Below, in pieces: positions 9,071-21,302 of a stretch of DNA of 64,000 nt. The notes under the pieces are model-generated. The model did not search any database, was not told the origin of the DNA, and saw only the letters and a program-made list of their open reading frames with translations. The translations under genes and the position numbers were made by a program. This stretch comes from a bacterium HR40 (GTDB lineage: Bacteria > Pseudomonadota > Alphaproteobacteria > Geminicoccales > Geminicoccaceae). The stretch covers positions 186,001 through 250,000 of the forward strand of contig BEIQ01000002.1 in NCBI GenBank assembly GCA_002898275.1, written 5' to 3'. Position 1 is the stretch's first letter. Each line of letters begins with the position of its first letter.

Positions 9071-9556
9071 TCAGGAGCTGGCCGCGCTTTCGGGGGTCGG
9101 CTGGCGCGGCGTCACCTCGGCGCCCTCGCCGTAGAGGGCACGGGCCCGGTTCTCGAAGGCTCGCACCATGCGTTGCACCGCTTCGTTGAACAGCAGACCG
9201 ATCAGCTGCTGCAGGATCCTGGAGCGAAACTCGAAGTCGACGTAAAAATCGACGATACAACCTCCGTCCGGAGCGGGCTCGAAGCGCCAATGATTGTTGA
9301 GGTAACGAAATGGGCCGTCGATGTACTCGACGTCGATACCCCAGGGCGGATGCAACGTCACTTTGGAGCGGAAACGCTCCCGAAACATCTTGAAAGCCAC
9401 CACGAGATCGGCCCAGAACAGATTGCCCTCGCGGCGCACGATGCGCGCCGCCCGGCACCACGGCAGGAACTCGGGATAGCGTTCGACCTCGGCCACCAGC
9501 CAGAACAGCTGCTCTGGCGACCACGGCAGGTGACGCTTCTCGGCGTGGGTGGGCAT
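9071..9556 (-). CDS. RatA/COQ10-type START-domain protein (ubiquinone-binding)
   Basis: This 161-residue protein starts [10 protein letters not shown] and has the family pattern of a SRPBCC lipid-binding fold: YSPEQLF-like LPWSPEQLFWLVAEVERYPEFLPWC near the N-terminus and DFEFRSRILQQLIGLLFNEA near the C-terminus. Mitochondrial COQ10 relatives bind ubiquinone and support respiration; enterobacterial RatA was also reported to affect ribosome assembly. Next to lipA in the alphaproteobacterial operon the ubiquinone role is favoured. The start overlaps the lipA stop by one base (TGATG). Confidence 0.88.
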   Translation of the reverse strand: MPTHAEKRHLPWSPEQLFWLVAEVERYPEFLPWCRAARIVRREGNLFWADLVVAFKMFRERFRSKVTLHPPWGIDVEYIDGPFRYLNNHWRFEPAPDGGCIVDFYVDFEFRSRILQQLIGLLFNEAVQRMVRAFENRARALYGEGAEVTPRQPTPESAASS

Positions 9557-10485
9557 CAGCCAGCCGCGGCCCGAGGACTGGTATGCTGCGCCGCGCGCGC
9601 CGCGCGCAAACGCCGGAAGTCGTCGGCGGCGTGATAGGAGGAACGGGTCAGCGGCGACGCCGAGACCAAAAGAAAGCCCTTGGCACGCGCCATGCGAGCG
9701 TAACTCTCGAACTCCTCGGGGGTAACGAAACGCACCACCTCGTGATGCCTCGGAGTGGGCTGGAGATATTGACCGATCGTCAAGAAGTCGACGTCGGCGC
9801 AGCGCAAATCGTCCATCACCTGGTGGACTTCCCGAGTTTCCTCGCCGAGACCGACCATGATGCCCGATTTCGTGAAGATCGAGGGATCGAGTTCCTTCAC
9901 TCGCTGCAACAAACGCAAGGAGTGGAAGTAGCGGGCTCCCGGTCGGACCGTTCGATAGAGCCGCGGCACCGTCTCGAGATTGTGGTTGAAGACATCGGGC
10001 TTGGCCGCGACGACGGTCTCGATAGCACCGGGCTTGCGCAGGAAGTCCGGGGTCAGGATCTCGATCGTGGTCGCCGGCGACAGGCGCCGGATTTGCTCGA
10101 TGCAGCGCACGAACTGGGAAGCCCCGCCATCGGGCAGGTCGTCGCGGTCGACCGAGGTGATGACTACGTGGACGAGCCGCATCGAGGCCACTGCCTCGGC
10201 CACGCGCCGCGGCTCGTCGGGGTCCACCGGCTGCGGCCGGCCTGTCCTGACGTTGCAAAAGGCACAGGCGCGGGTGCAGGTGTCACCGAGGATCATGAAG
10301 GTGGCATGGGCCTGTTGCCAGCACTCGCCGATATTCGGGCAGGCCGCCTCCTCGCACACGGTGTGCAGCCGCTTGTCGCGCAGGAGCCTGCGCACGGCAT
10401 GCACTTCCGGCGAGGTCGGCGCCTTCACCCGGATCCAGGCCGGCTTGCGCGGCAGCTTGCGGTCGAGGACAGTGACGGTCGCCAT
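9556..10485 (-). CDS. lipA: lipoyl synthase
   Basis: LipA is a radical SAM enzyme that inserts two sulfurs into octanoyl groups on E2-type lipoyl domains. Both iron-sulfur sites are visible: the auxiliary cluster motif [12 protein letters not shown] and the radical SAM motif CTRACAFC. The 309-residue length and the C-terminal [17 protein letters not shown] and SSYHA segments, with the conserved final Ser region, are normal. It follows lpd after 21 bases in the pyruvate dehydrogenase operon, placing lipoate synthesis with two of its targets (PdhB and AceF lipoyl domains). Confidence 0.97.
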   Translation of the reverse strand: MATVTVLDRKLPRKPAWIRVKAPTSPEVHAVRRLLRDKRLHTVCEEAACPNIGECWQQAHATFMILGDTCTRACAFCNVRTGRPQPVDPDEPRRVAEAVASMRLVHVVITSVDRDDLPDGGASQFVRCIEQIRRLSPATTIEILTPDFLRKPGAIETVVAAKPDVFNHNLETVPRLYRTVRPGARYFHSLRLLQRVKELDPSIFTKSGIMVGLGEETREVHQVMDDLRCADVDFLTIGQYLQPTPRHHEVVRFVTPEEFESYARMARAKGFLLVSASPLTRSSYHAADDFRRLRAARAAQHTSPRAAAG

Positions 10486-10506
10486 GCGCTGCTCCCGGAC
10501 GCGGCC

Positions 10507-11904
10507 TCAGATATGGATCGCCCGCCCCAAGGCGTCGAGCACGGCTTCGTGCATGGCCTCCGAGATCGTCGGATGGGGGAACACCGTATGCACCAGCTCG
10601 AGCTCGGTCGCCTCGAGCCGGCGCGCGACGGCAAAGCCCTGGATCATCTCGGTGACCTCGGGGCCCACCATATGGGCGCCGAGCAGCTCGCCGGTCCGCG
10701 CATCGAACACGGTCTTCACCATCCCCTCGGCATCGCCGAGGGCGATCGCCTTGCCGTTGCCGATCAACGGGAAGCGGCCCACGCGCACGTCGCGACCCCG
10801 CTCCCGTGCCGCCCGCTCCGTGAGACCGACGCTCGCCACCTGCGGACGACAATAGGTGCAGGCGGGGATGGTGGTGACATCGAGCGGCTGGACATCCGCA
10901 AGGCCAGCAATCGCCTCCACGCAAAGGATTCCCTCGTGGCTCGCCTTGTGGGCGAGCCAAGGCGGTCCGGTCAGATCGCCGATGGCGTAGATGCCGGGCT
11001 CGTCGGTGCGGCAGAAGGGATCGGTGACGACATGGGTCTTTTCTACCCGTACCTTGGTATGTTCGAGGCCGATGTCCTCGACATTGCCCACGATACCCAC
11101 GGCGAGGATCACCCGCTCGACGGCGAGTTGGACGCTCTTGTCGCCGGAGACGAGGGTGGCCTCGACGCCATCCTCTCGCGGAACGAGCGCCGCCACCGTG
11201 GTGCCGGTATGGATGCGGATGCCGCGGCGTTCGAAGGCCTTCCTCACGAATGCCGAAATCTCCTCGTCCTCGCTCGGGAGCACGCGATCGAGGAGCTCCA
11301 CCACGGTCACCTCGGCTCCGAGCGAACGGTAGAAGCTGGCAAACTCCATCCCGATGGCGCCACTGCCGACGACCAGCAGCGATTTCGGCAGGTGCGAGGG
11401 CACCATCGCCTCGCGGTACGTCCACACCAGCCGACCGTCGGCTCGCAGCCCCGGCAGCTCGCGCGCCCGGGCACCGGTGGCGAGGACGATGTGGGGCGCC
11501 TCGAGGTCCTCCTCGCCGTTCTCGGTCCGGACGACGAGCCGATGGCTGCCGGCGATCCGGCCGTGCCCCTCGAACAGCGTGACGCGGTTCTTCTTCAGCA
11601 GATGGCCGACGCCGCGGTTGAGCTGGGCCGCCACTCGCCGCGACCGCTCGACCACGGCCGCGAGATCGAAACCGACCTTCTCGACCGTGAGGCCGAAGGC
11701 CTTCGCCTCGCGCAGCTGTTCGTAGACCTCGGCCGAGCGCAGCAGCGCCTTGGTCGGGATGCAGCCCCAGTTGAGGCAGATGCCGCCCAGATGCTCGCGC
11801 TCGACGAGTGCCGTTTTCATCCCGAGCTGGGCGGCGCGAATCGCCGCCACGTACCCCCCAGGGCCACCGCCCAAAACGACGAGGTCGAAGGAATGGCGGG
11901 CCAT
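10507..11904 (-). CDS. lpd: dihydrolipoyl dehydrogenase (E3)
   Basis: E3 reoxidises dihydrolipoyl groups with FAD and NAD. The protein of 465 residues has the FAD-binding VVLGGGPGGYVAAIRAAQLG, the redox disulfide GGICLNWGCIPTK, the NAD-binding VVGSGAIGMEF, the second FAD motif YAIGDLTG and the C-terminal HPTISEA with its catalytic His. The ATG at 11904 (MARHSFDLVV) is the natural start. It lies 29 bases downstream of aceF and is the dedicated E3 of this complex. Confidence 0.97.
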   Translation of the reverse strand: MARHSFDLVVLGGGPGGYVAAIRAAQLGMKTALVEREHLGGICLNWGCIPTKALLRSAEVYEQLREAKAFGLTVEKVGFDLAAVVERSRRVAAQLNRGVGHLLKKNRVTLFEGHGRIAGSHRLVVRTENGEEDLEAPHIVLATGARARELPGLRADGRLVWTYREAMVPSHLPKSLLVVGSGAIGMEFASFYRSLGAEVTVVELLDRVLPSEDEEISAFVRKAFERRGIRIHTGTTVAALVPREDGVEATLVSGDKSVQLAVERVILAVGIVGNVEDIGLEHTKVRVEKTHVVTDPFCRTDEPGIYAIGDLTGPPWLAHKASHEGILCVEAIAGLADVQPLDVTTIPACTYCRPQVASVGLTERAARERGRDVRVGRFPLIGNGKAIALGDAEGMVKTVFDARTGELLGAHMVGPEVTEMIQGFAVARRLEATELELVHTVFPHPTISEAMHEAVLDALGRAIHI

Positions 11905-11933
11905 CGTATGGTCGTATCCCGTGGTCTGGAGCC

Positions 11934-13286
11934 TCAGACGAGAAGGGCGAGGGGGTCCTCGACGAGCTTCTTGAACTCCTGCAGGAACTCGGCGGCGAGC
12001 GCGCCGTCCACCACCCGGTGATCGACCGAAAGCGTGCAGGTCATCAGAGTGGCGATGGCGAGCGCCCCGTTCTTGACCACCGCTCGCGGTTCGCCGGCGC
12101 CGACAGCGAGGATGCAGGCCTGCGGCGGGTTGATGACGGCTGCAAACTCGCGGATCCCGTACATGCCGAGATTGGAAACGGAGAAGCTGCCGCCTTGATA
12201 TTCCTCCGGCTTGAGCTTGCCGGCGCGGGCCCGCTCGGCGAGCTCGCGCATCTCTCGGGAGATGGCCGCGAGACCCTTGCGGTCGGCCTCGCGCACGATC
12301 GGCGTGATGAGGCCCCCCGGGGTGGCGACCGCCACCGCGATGTCGATGCTGCGGTAACGGTAGATGCGCTCGCCGCCGAAGGACGCGTTGACGTCGGGCT
12401 TCTTGCGGATGGCGAGCGCCACTGCGCGGATCACGAAGTCGTTGACCGACAGGCGGTAGTCGGCACCCGGCCGCTCGTTCAAGCGTTTGCGAAGCTCGAG
12501 CAGAGCATCGAGCTCGCAGTCGATGGTGAGGTAGAAATGCGGGATCTGCTGCTTCGCCTCGGTGAGGCGGCGAGCGATCACCCGACGCATGCTGGAAAGC
12601 GGGACTTCCTCGTAGGCCATCCCCGGTATGGGCTGCAGGAGGGTCGCTGACGGACCAGGCACGGATGGCGCCGCTGCTGCGGCAGCGGGTGCCGGGGCAG
12701 CAGGCGTCGGGACCGCGGGGGAAACGGCGGGCGCGACGGCCGGCCGCTCCGCTCCCACCCATGCCTGGCGTTCGGCGAGGGCGCGCTCCACATCCGCCCG
12801 CACGATCCGTCCGTGCGGCCCCGAGCCGCGAAGGGTACGCAGATCCAGTCCCGCTTGCTCGGCCATCCGCCGAGCCAGCGGGGAAGCGAAGATGCGCGCG
12901 CTCTCGGCGCCGCGCGACGCTGGCTGGGAAGAGGGCGCGGCGGCGCCGGCTGCCGAGACTGCCGCGGTGTCCGCAGCGGCCGGTGCGGTGGGGGCGATCG
13001 CCTGCGTCCCCGTGGACGCCGCCCCGAGCGCCGAAGCCTCCTCGCCTTCCGCGAGGAGGATGGCGATCGGCTCTCCCACCTTCACTCCGGCGGTACCCTC
13101 GGGCACGAGGATCTTGCCGAGCACTCCTTCGTCCACCGCCTCGAACTCCATGGTCGTCTTGTCGGTCTCGATCTCGGCAATGACCTCGCCCGACCGCACG
13201 GTCTCTCCCTCTCGTTTGAGCCAGCGCGCGAGCGTGCCTTCCGTCATCGTCGGCGACAGGGCCGGCATGCGGATCTCGATCGGCAT
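11934..13286 (-). CDS. aceF: dihydrolipoamide acetyltransferase, E2 of pyruvate dehydrogenase
   Basis: This 450-residue E2 transfers the acetyl group to CoA. A single lipoyl domain (1-80) carries the lipoyl Lys43 in ETDKTTME; an Ala/Pro linker follows, then the peripheral-subunit binding domain ([18 protein letters not shown], about 133-170), a second Ala/Pro linker, and the catalytic domain ending in the active-site HRVVDG. It lies 16 bases after pdhB. The lipoyl-domain DNA is almost identical to that of pdhB (see repeats at 13101 and 14521), suggesting recent exchange between the two genes. Confidence 0.97.
   Translation of the reverse strand: MPIEIRMPALSPTMTEGTLARWLKREGETVRSGEVIAEIETDKTTMEFEAVDEGVLGKILVPEGTAGVKVGEPIAILLAEGEEASALGAASTGTQAIAPTAPAAADTAAVSAAGAAAPSSQPASRGAESARIFASPLARRMAEQAGLDLRTLRGSGPHGRIVRADVERALAERQAWVGAERPAVAPAVSPAVPTPAAPAPAAAAAAPSVPGPSATLLQPIPGMAYEEVPLSSMRRVIARRLTEAKQQIPHFYLTIDCELDALLELRKRLNERPGADYRLSVNDFVIRAVALAIRKKPDVNASFGGERIYRYRSIDIAVAVATPGGLITPIVREADRKGLAAISREMRELAERARAGKLKPEEYQGGSFSVSNLGMYGIREFAAVINPPQACILAVGAGEPRAVVKNGALAIATLMTCTLSVDHRVVDGALAAEFLQEFKKLVEDPLALLV
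13101..13192. repeat. near-identical direct repeat, copy in aceF lipoyl domain
   Basis: This 92-base stretch of aceF matches 14521-14612 in pdhB at 87 of 92 positions by eye count, without gaps. It covers the lipoyl lysine region of the domain. The identity at DNA level is higher than the flanking parts of the two domains. Confidence 0.85.
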
Positions 13287-13302
13287 CTCCCCCTCCCGGC
13301 GG

Positions 13303-14706
13303 TCAGCGGCGATAGCAGACCGCCTTGACGGCGGCGACCACATCTTCGACCTGCGGCAGGGCCATGCGCTCGAGATTGGCGGCATAGGGCATGGGCACAT
13401 CCTTGCCGGTCACCCGCACCACCGGCGCATCGAGCCAGTCGAAAGCCTCCTCCATGGCGATCGCGGCGAGTTCCGCGCCGATCCCGCACACTGGCCAGCC
13501 TTCCTCGACCGAGACCAGGCGGTTGGTCTTTTGGATGGAGCGCACTACCGTGGCGCGATCCAGCGGTCGCAACGTCCGCAGGTCGATGACCTCGGCCTCT
13601 ATGCCCTCGCGGGCGAGCGTCTCCGCCGCCGCGAGCGCGATCTCCACCATGCGCGAGAAGGCGGTGACCGTCACGTGGCGACCGCGCCGGACGACCTTCG
13701 CTCTGCCGATGGGCAAGACGAAGTCGTCGGTCTTCGGAACGTCGAAGCTATGGCCGTAGAGGATCTCGTTCTCGAGGAAGATCACCGGATTGGGATCACG
13801 GATCGCCGCCTTGAGCAGGCCCTTGGCATCGGCCGCACTCCACGGAGCGATCACCTTGAGACCCGGGCAGTGGGCGTACCAGGAGGAAAAGTCCTGGCTG
13901 TGCTGGGCGGCGACCCGAGCGGCTGCCCCGTTCGGACCGCGGAAGACGATCGGACAAGCGAGCTGCCCGCCCGACATGTAGAGGGTCTTGGCCGCCGAGT
14001 TCACGATGTGATCGATGGCCTGCATGGCGAAGTTCCAGGTCATGAATTCGAGGATCGGCCGTAGCCCGCCGAACGCCGCCCCCACCGCCAGTCCGGTGAA
14101 GCCATACTCGGTGATGGGGGTATCGATCACGCGCTTCTCGCCGAACTCCTCGAGCAGTCCCTGGCTCACCTTGTAGGCGCCCTGGTAGTGACCCACCTCC
14201 TCGCCCATGAGGAAGACGGTCGGGTCGCGCCGCATTTCCTCGGCCATGGCATCGCGCAGGGCCTCGCGCACGGTCATGCGCACCATCTCGGTGCCGGGCG
14301 GGATCTCCGGCTCTTCGTCCTCGGCCTCGGCCCGAGCGTGCGGGGCGACCACCGCCGGAGCCGCGGGCTCAATCGCCGCGGAAGCGGTCGGCGCGGCCGC
14401 CGCCGCGACCGGCGACCCGCCGACAGTCGCAGCCGCCTGCCGCTCCGCTGGGGCGATCTCCTCGCCGTCCTCGAGCAAGAGAGCGATGGGCGTGTTGACC
14501 GCCACATGCTCCGTTCCGGCGGGCACGAGGATCTTGCCGAGCACTCCCTCGTCCACCGCCTCGAGTTCCATGGTCGCCTTGTCGGTCTCGATCTCGGCAA
14601 TGACTTCGCCCGGGCGAATGCGCTCGCCCTCGCGCTTGAGCCAGCGGACGATCGTGCCTTCGGTCATCGTCGGCGAAAGCGCGGGCATCAGGATTGGGGT
14701 CGCCAT
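13303..14706 (-). CDS. pdhB: pyruvate dehydrogenase E1 beta with N-terminal lipoyl domain
   Basis: The 467-residue protein is the E1 beta chain fused to a lipoyl domain, an arrangement known in alphaproteobacteria. The lipoyl domain spans about 1-83 with Lys43 in ETDKATME; an Ala/Pro linker runs to about residue 138; the transketolase-type beta domain follows with [48 protein letters not shown] and RGPNGAA. With PdhA it decarboxylates pyruvate using thiamine diphosphate. The ATG at 14706 has a GAGGAGGA ribosome site next to a GC hairpin (14723-14737). Confidence 0.97.
   Translation of the reverse strand: MATPILMPALSPTMTEGTIVRWLKREGERIRPGEVIAEIETDKATMELEAVDEGVLGKILVPAGTEHVAVNTPIALLLEDGEEIAPAERQAAATVGGSPVAAAAAPTASAAIEPAAPAVVAPHARAEAEDEEPEIPPGTEMVRMTVREALRDAMAEEMRRDPTVFLMGEEVGHYQGAYKVSQGLLEEFGEKRVIDTPITEYGFTGLAVGAAFGGLRPILEFMTWNFAMQAIDHIVNSAAKTLYMSGGQLACPIVFRGPNGAAARVAAQHSQDFSSWYAHCPGLKVIAPWSAADAKGLLKAAIRDPNPVIFLENEILYGHSFDVPKTDDFVLPIGRAKVVRRGRHVTVTAFSRMVEIALAAAETLAREGIEAEVIDLRTLRPLDRATVVRSIQKTNRLVSVEEGWPVCGIGAELAAIAMEEAFDWLDAPVVRVTGKDVPMPYAANLERMALPQVEDVVAAVKAVCYRR
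14521..14612. repeat. near-identical direct repeat, copy in pdhB lipoyl domain
   Basis: This is the partner of 13101-13192: 87 of 92 bases are the same by eye count, with the two copies 1.4 kb apart in the same orientation. The five differences are single substitutions, most of them at third codon positions. Confidence 0.85.
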
Positions 14707-14722
14707 CGCTCGCGTCCTCCTC

Positions 14723-14737
14723 GCGCGCGGCGCGCGC
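14723..14737 (-). other. GC hairpin between pdhA and pdhB
   Basis: Inverted repeat of GCGCGC (14723-14728 and 14732-14737) with a three-base loop, in the 40-base spacer between pdhA and pdhB and just upstream of the pdhB ribosome site. There is no T-run, so it is unlikely to be a terminator. It could affect mRNA stability or pdhB translation, or be chance in GC-rich DNA. Confidence 0.4.
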
Positions 14738-14746
14738 CTTCCCTCG

Positions 14747-15781
14747 TCAGGCCTCGACGTAGACATCGGTCCAGAGTTCGTCCGGTTCCGGCTCCGGACT
14801 ATCTTGGGCGAATCGCGCCGCTTCGTTGACGATGTCGCGGATCTCCCGGTCGATGTCCCGGAGCCGCCCCTCGTCGACCAAGTTTTTCTCGAGCAACAGT
14901 CGGCGCAGCTGCTCGATCGGATCGTGGTACTTCCGGTACTGCTCGACTTCTTCCCGAGTTCGGTACTTGGCCGGGTCGGACATGGAGTGACCACGGTAGC
15001 GGTAGGTGAGGGCCTCGAGGATGAACGGCCCATGGTCCCGCACGTGGGCGACCGCCTCCACCGCCCGGTTGTAGACGGCGATGACGTTCATGCCGTCGAC
15101 CTGGTCTCCGGGAATCGCGAAGGCTTCGCCCCGACGGTAGAGTTCCGTGCTGGCGGTCGCCCGGGTGAGCGGCGTGCCCATGGCGTAGCGATTGTTCTCG
15201 ATGACGTAGAGGACGGGCAGCTTCCACAGCGCTGCCATGTTAAAGGCCTCGTAGACTTGCCCCTGGTTGGCCGCCCCCTCGCCGAAAAAGGTCGCGCAGA
15301 TATGACCATCCCCTCGATATTTGTGGGCGAAGGCCAGGCCCGTGCCGAGCGGTACCGGCGCGCCGACGATACCGTGGCCGCCGTAAAAGCCCCGCTCCCG
15401 CGCGAACATATGCATCGAGCCGCCTTTGCCCTTGGAGTAGCCGGTAACCCGGCCGGTGAGCTCGGCCATGACGCGTCGCGGGTCCATCCCGCAGACCAGC
15501 ATGTGGCCGTGATCGCGGTAGCTCGTGATGATGGAATCGCCCTCGGCGAGCGCGTGCACGATGCCGGTCGCCACCGCCTCCTGACCGATGTAGAGGTGGC
15601 AGAAACCGCCGATGAGCCCCATGCCGTAGAGCTGGCCGGCCTTTTCCTCGAAGCGGCGAATGAGCAGCATGTCACGATAGAAGGCGAGCAGTTTGTCGAG
15701 CGGCGGCAGCTTTTCCTCGCTCGTCGCCACAGTGGCGGCGCTGCCCGCCTCCGGCCTGCGGCTCTTCCTTGCAGCTGTCAT
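14747..15781 (-). CDS. pdhA: pyruvate dehydrogenase E1 alpha
   Basis: The 344-residue E1 alpha chain binds thiamine diphosphate through GDG([16 protein letters not shown])VYEAFN and the closing NN of VIENNRYAM. Other family marks are [14 protein letters not shown] near the N-terminus, [28 protein letters not shown], and the phosphorylation-loop-like [19 protein letters not shown]. The start is the ATG at 15781 behind GGGAGGA. It is the first gene of pdhA-pdhB-aceF-lpd-lipA-ratA and is separated by 140 bases from ftsB, so the operon may have its own promoter there. Confidence 0.97.
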   Translation of the reverse strand: MTAARKSRRPEAGSAATVATSEEKLPPLDKLLAFYRDMLLIRRFEEKAGQLYGMGLIGGFCHLYIGQEAVATGIVHALAEGDSIITSYRDHGHMLVCGMDPRRVMAELTGRVTGYSKGKGGSMHMFARERGFYGGHGIVGAPVPLGTGLAFAHKYRGDGHICATFFGEGAANQGQVYEAFNMAALWKLPVLYVIENNRYAMGTPLTRATASTELYRRGEAFAIPGDQVDGMNVIAVYNRAVEAVAHVRDHGPFILEALTYRYRGHSMSDPAKYRTREEVEQYRKYHDPIEQLRRLLLEKNLVDEGRLRDIDREIRDIVNEAARFAQDSPEPEPDELWTDVYVEA

Positions 15782-15921
15782 GGCACCGGTCCTCCCTTCG
15801 GGCTCTGCGTGGCGGCACGGCGGAGCCCATGTGCCTCGACGGGTTCCTAGAGCAAAGACGGCGGCGGAACCAGAACGTCCGACGCGGGGGCTACCCGCAG
15901 CAATTGCATGCGTCGCGACCG

Positions 15922-16284
15922 TCACTCGCTGTCCGCGGCTTCGGGCCTGGCTCCCGGCTCGGCGAGGATCACGAGCTCGTCGGGCCGCACATAGCCAAGC
16001 CGCCGCAGTTCGCTCTCGAGGAGATCGGCATCGACCGCCCCGGGGGAAAGCGCCTCGACCCGCTCCTCGAGCATGGCGCGCTCGCTCTCCAGGCGCGCCA
16101 GCTCCTGCTGTGCCGCCGCGAGTTCCCGCTCGAGGTCGAGCAGCGCGACGAGTCCGCGGCGGCCGTGGACCGCATGCCAGAGGAAGTAGACGAGGAGCAG
16201 GGCGAGCGGCAGGACGAGCCAATGGCCACGCACCAGGCGGCGGAGACGGTGGATCGCGTCGGCGAGGCGATCGGCAACGAGCAT
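15922..16284 (-). CDS. ftsB: FtsB/DivIC-type septum formation initiator
   Basis: The 120-residue protein has a short cytoplasmic N-terminus, one membrane segment (about residues 25-41, LVLPLALLLVYFLWHAV), a coiled coil (LERELAAAQQELARLESERAMLEERVEAL) and the family end LRRLGYVRPDELV. FtsB links FtsL and FtsQ in the cell-division complex. The position between eno and pdhA is standard in alphaproteobacteria. The gene starts six bases after the eno stop. Confidence 0.9.
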   Translation of the reverse strand: MLVADRLADAIHRLRRLVRGHWLVLPLALLLVYFLWHAVHGRRGLVALLDLERELAAAQQELARLESERAMLEERVEALSPGAVDADLLESELRRLGYVRPDELVILAEPGARPEAADSE

Positions 16285-16289
16285 CGTCC

Positions 16290-18473
<2,184 letters not shown>

Positions 18474-18477
<4 letters not shown>

Positions 18478-20102
18478 ACGAGCCTCGACTGTTCGAGCGC
18501 GGCCCCGATGAAGGCGGCGAACAGGGGATGGGGCGCCAGGGGCCGCGACTTGAGCTCGGGATGGAACTGTACGCCGATAAACCAGGGATGCGAAGGCAGT
18601 TCGACGATCTCCGGCAGCCGGCCGTCCGGCGACATACCGGAAAAGCGCAGGCCGACCTGCTCGAGCAGGGCGCGGTAGTTGATGTTGACCTCGTAGCGAT
18701 GGCGGTGACGTTCGTGGATCACCCGGGTGCCGTAGATGCGGTGGGCGAGACTGCCGGGCTCGAGGACGCAGGGATAGGATCCGAGCCGCATGGTCGCCCC
18801 CTTGGCGTCGCCTTCGTTGCGCCGCTCGATATGGTCGTCTTTCTCCCATTCGGTGAGGAGACCGACCACCGGATGGGGGCACGGTCCGAACTCCGTGGAG
18901 CTGGCACCGCGAAGCCCGGCGAGATTGCGCGCGGCCTCGATGCAAGCGAGCTGCATGCCGAAACAAATGCCCAAAAACGGCAACCCTTTCTCGCGCGCGT
19001 AGGTGACGGCAGCGATCTTTCCCTCGACCCCGCGCTCGCCGAAACCACCGGGAACGAGGACCGCATGCGCACCCTGGAGACGGGCATCGGGCGCCTCGCG
19101 GGCAAAGCTCTCGGCGTCGATCCACTCGATGTCGACCGCCACCCGGTGGGCGATGCCGCCGTGGACGAGGGCTTCGTAGAGCGACTTGTAGGCATCGGCG
19201 AGGCCGGTGTACTTGCCGACGATGGCAATCGAGACGCGGCCCTCGGGATGCGCGAGGCAGTCGACGATCGATTGCCAAGGGGAGAGATCGGGTTCGCCCC
19301 CCACCGGCAGGCCGAGTGCCTCGAGGACCACCCGATCGAGCCCGGCCGCGTGATAGCGGATCGGCACCTCGTAGATCGACCGGCAGTCGATGGCCGGGAT
19401 CACCGCTTCCTCGCGTACGCTGCATTGCAGGGCGATCTTGCGCCGCGCCTCCACCGGGATCGGCCGGTCACAGCGGCACAGCAGAACATCGGGCTGGATG
19501 CCGATCGCGCGAAGCTCCCGCACGGAGTGCTGGGTGGGTTTGGTCTTGAGCTCGCCGGCCGAGGGGATCCAGGGCACGAGGGTGACGTGGATGTAGGCGC
19601 ATTGGCCGCGCGGCAACTCGTTGCCGAGCTGGCGGATCGCCTCGAGGAAGGGCAGCCCCTCGATGTCGCCGACCGTACCGCCGATCTCGCAGATGACGAT
19701 GTCGGCATCGCCGACATCGGCGCGGATCGCCTCCTTGATGGCGTTGGTGACGTGCGGGATCACCTGCACCGTCGCCCCCAGATAGTCACCGCGCCGCTCC
19801 CGGGTCACCACGTCGAAGTAGATCTTGCCGGCCGAAGTGCTGTCGGAGCGGCGCGCATCCACTCCGGTAAAACGCTCATAGTGTCCGAGGTCGAGGTCGG
19901 TCTCGGCGCCATCGTCGGTGACGAACACTTCCCCATGTTGATAGGGCGACATGGTACCGGGATCGACGTTGAGATAGGGATCGAGCTTGCGCAACCGCAC
20001 GCGATAGCCGCGAGCTTGCAGCACGGCCCCGAGGGCTGCGGCGGCGAGCCCTTTGCCAAGCGAGCTCACCACACCGCCGGTAATGAAGACGTAGCGCGTC
20101 AT
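18474..20102 (-). CDS. pyrG: CTP synthase
   Basis: PyrG makes CTP from UTP, ATP and glutamine. The 542-residue enzyme has the N-terminal amidoligase domain starting [15 protein letters not shown] with [39 protein letters not shown], and the C-terminal class I glutaminase with the nucleophile Cys in GICFGMQ and the His/Glu end in VQFHPE. It overlaps kdsA by four bases downstream and follows secG. CTP is needed for CMP-Kdo and for the IspD reaction, in keeping with the neighbours. Confidence 0.98.
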
Positions 20103-20156
20103 CGACCAACGGTACCCCGTCCGCTCGTACCCGAACCGCGTCGGGACAGGTCCGTG

Positions 20157-20492
20157 TCAGTCGGCCACCGGCGCCTGTGGCTTCCCCGCCTCGCCACCCT
20201 GGGGTGCGGTGGCGGGCGCCGCCGGCGCGGTGGCCGGGACCCGCTCGAGGATCTCGCGGGCGCGATTGGCGTTGCCGGCGAGGATGGCGAGCAACAGGCT
20301 CGTGCCGATGAAGGCGGTAGCCAGAATCGCGGTCGTGCGGGTGAGCAGATTGGCGGTGCCCCGGGTGGTCATGAGCCCGCCCATACTGCCGCCACCAATC
20401 CCGAGCCCGCCGCCCTCGCTGCGCTGGACGAGGATGACCGCGACGAGGGCGATCGCAATCAACAGGTGGATGACGAGAACGACCGTGACCAT
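20157..20492 (-). CDS. secG: protein translocase subunit SecG
   Basis: SecG is a small partner of SecYE in the inner membrane. This 111-residue form has the first membrane helix (VVLVIHLLIAIALVAVILVQ), the conserved RSEGGGLGIGGG loop with SMGGLMTTRGTANLLTRTTAI, the second helix, and a variable Ala/Pro-rich tail. The ATG at 20492 (MVTVVLV) fits the family; an ATG at 20507 adds five residues. It follows tpiA after 27 bases. Confidence 0.95.
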   Translation of the reverse strand: MVTVVLVIHLLIAIALVAVILVQRSEGGGLGIGGGSMGGLMTTRGTANLLTRTTAILATAFIGTSLLLAILAGNANRAREILERVPATAPAAPATAPQGGEAGKPQAPVAD

Positions 20493-20519
20493 GTCGGAAA
20501 TCCGCAAGATCCCGCGGGC

Positions 20520-21272
20520 TCAGCTGCCGCCGCCGGCGAGGTAGATACGCCAGAACTGCTCCGGATCCAGACTCGCACCCCCGACCAGCACGCCATCCAC
20601 ATCCGGCTGGGCCATGATGTCACCGGCATTCTCCGGTTTGACCGAGCCCCCATAGAGCAGCGGCAGATCGCCGACCGCCGGGCGCCGGGCGCGAAGACGC
20701 TGGCGCAGCCAGGCGTGGGTGTCGCGGATGTCTTCGAGGGTCGGCGTGCGGCCGGTCCCGATCGCCCACACCGGTTCGTAGGCGATCACCAGCCGCCCCG
20801 CGGGGACCTCTTCCGGCAACGAACCGGCGAGCTGACGGTCCAGCACCTCGAAGCGGCGCCCGGCGAGCCACTCCGCCTCGGTCTCGCCAATGCACAGGAC
20901 CACGAGCAAACCGCTCCCCCAGGCTGCCTGCACCTTGCGGCAGATCCATTCGTCGCGCTCGCCGAGACCGTGGCGCCGTTCGGAATGGCCGAGGATGACC
21001 GCGCGGGCCCCGGCGTCGGCGAGCATGGGCGCACTCACGCAGCCGGTGAACGGGCCCTCGGGACGATCATGGCAATCCTGCCCGCCGACGATCATGCGCG
21101 TCCCCGCGACCCGCCGCGCGACCTCGGCGAGTACGGTGAAGGGCGGGAAAATCCCTAAGCTACCGGACGGTCGCACATAGCGCTCGGCGAGACTACCCGC
21201 GAGCGCGAGGGCGTCGCGGCGCAGGCCGTGCATCTTCCAGTTGCCGAAGACGATCGGCCGCGGCAGCGACAT
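20520..21272 (-). CDS. tpiA: triosephosphate isomerase
   Basis: TpiA interconverts dihydroxyacetone phosphate and glyceraldehyde 3-phosphate. The 250-residue protein has the catalytic Lys in FGNWKMHG, the His in ILGHSERR, the Glu in AYEPVWAIGTG and the phosphate loop YGGSVKPENAG. It begins the run tpiA-secG-pyrG-kdsA-eno and lies 30 bases after the epimerase gene. Confidence 0.98.
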   Translation of the reverse strand: MSLPRPIVFGNWKMHGLRRDALALAGSLAERYVRPSGSLGIFPPFTVLAEVARRVAGTRMIVGGQDCHDRPEGPFTGCVSAPMLADAGARAVILGHSERRHGLGERDEWICRKVQAAWGSGLLVVLCIGETEAEWLAGRRFEVLDRQLAGSLPEEVPAGRLVIAYEPVWAIGTGRTPTLEDIRDTHAWLRQRLRARRPAVGDLPLLYGGSVKPENAGDIMAQPDVDGVLVGGASLDPEQFWRIYLAGGGS

Positions 21273-21302
21273 CGCCAGCTTCTCCCCTTTCGCATCGCGC
21301 CG

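Noticed and set aside
9583-12021. Open frame of 812 codons on the plus strand
   Set aside because: It runs antisense to lipA, lpd and aceF, which have full motifs, and its translation has no protein-like pattern.
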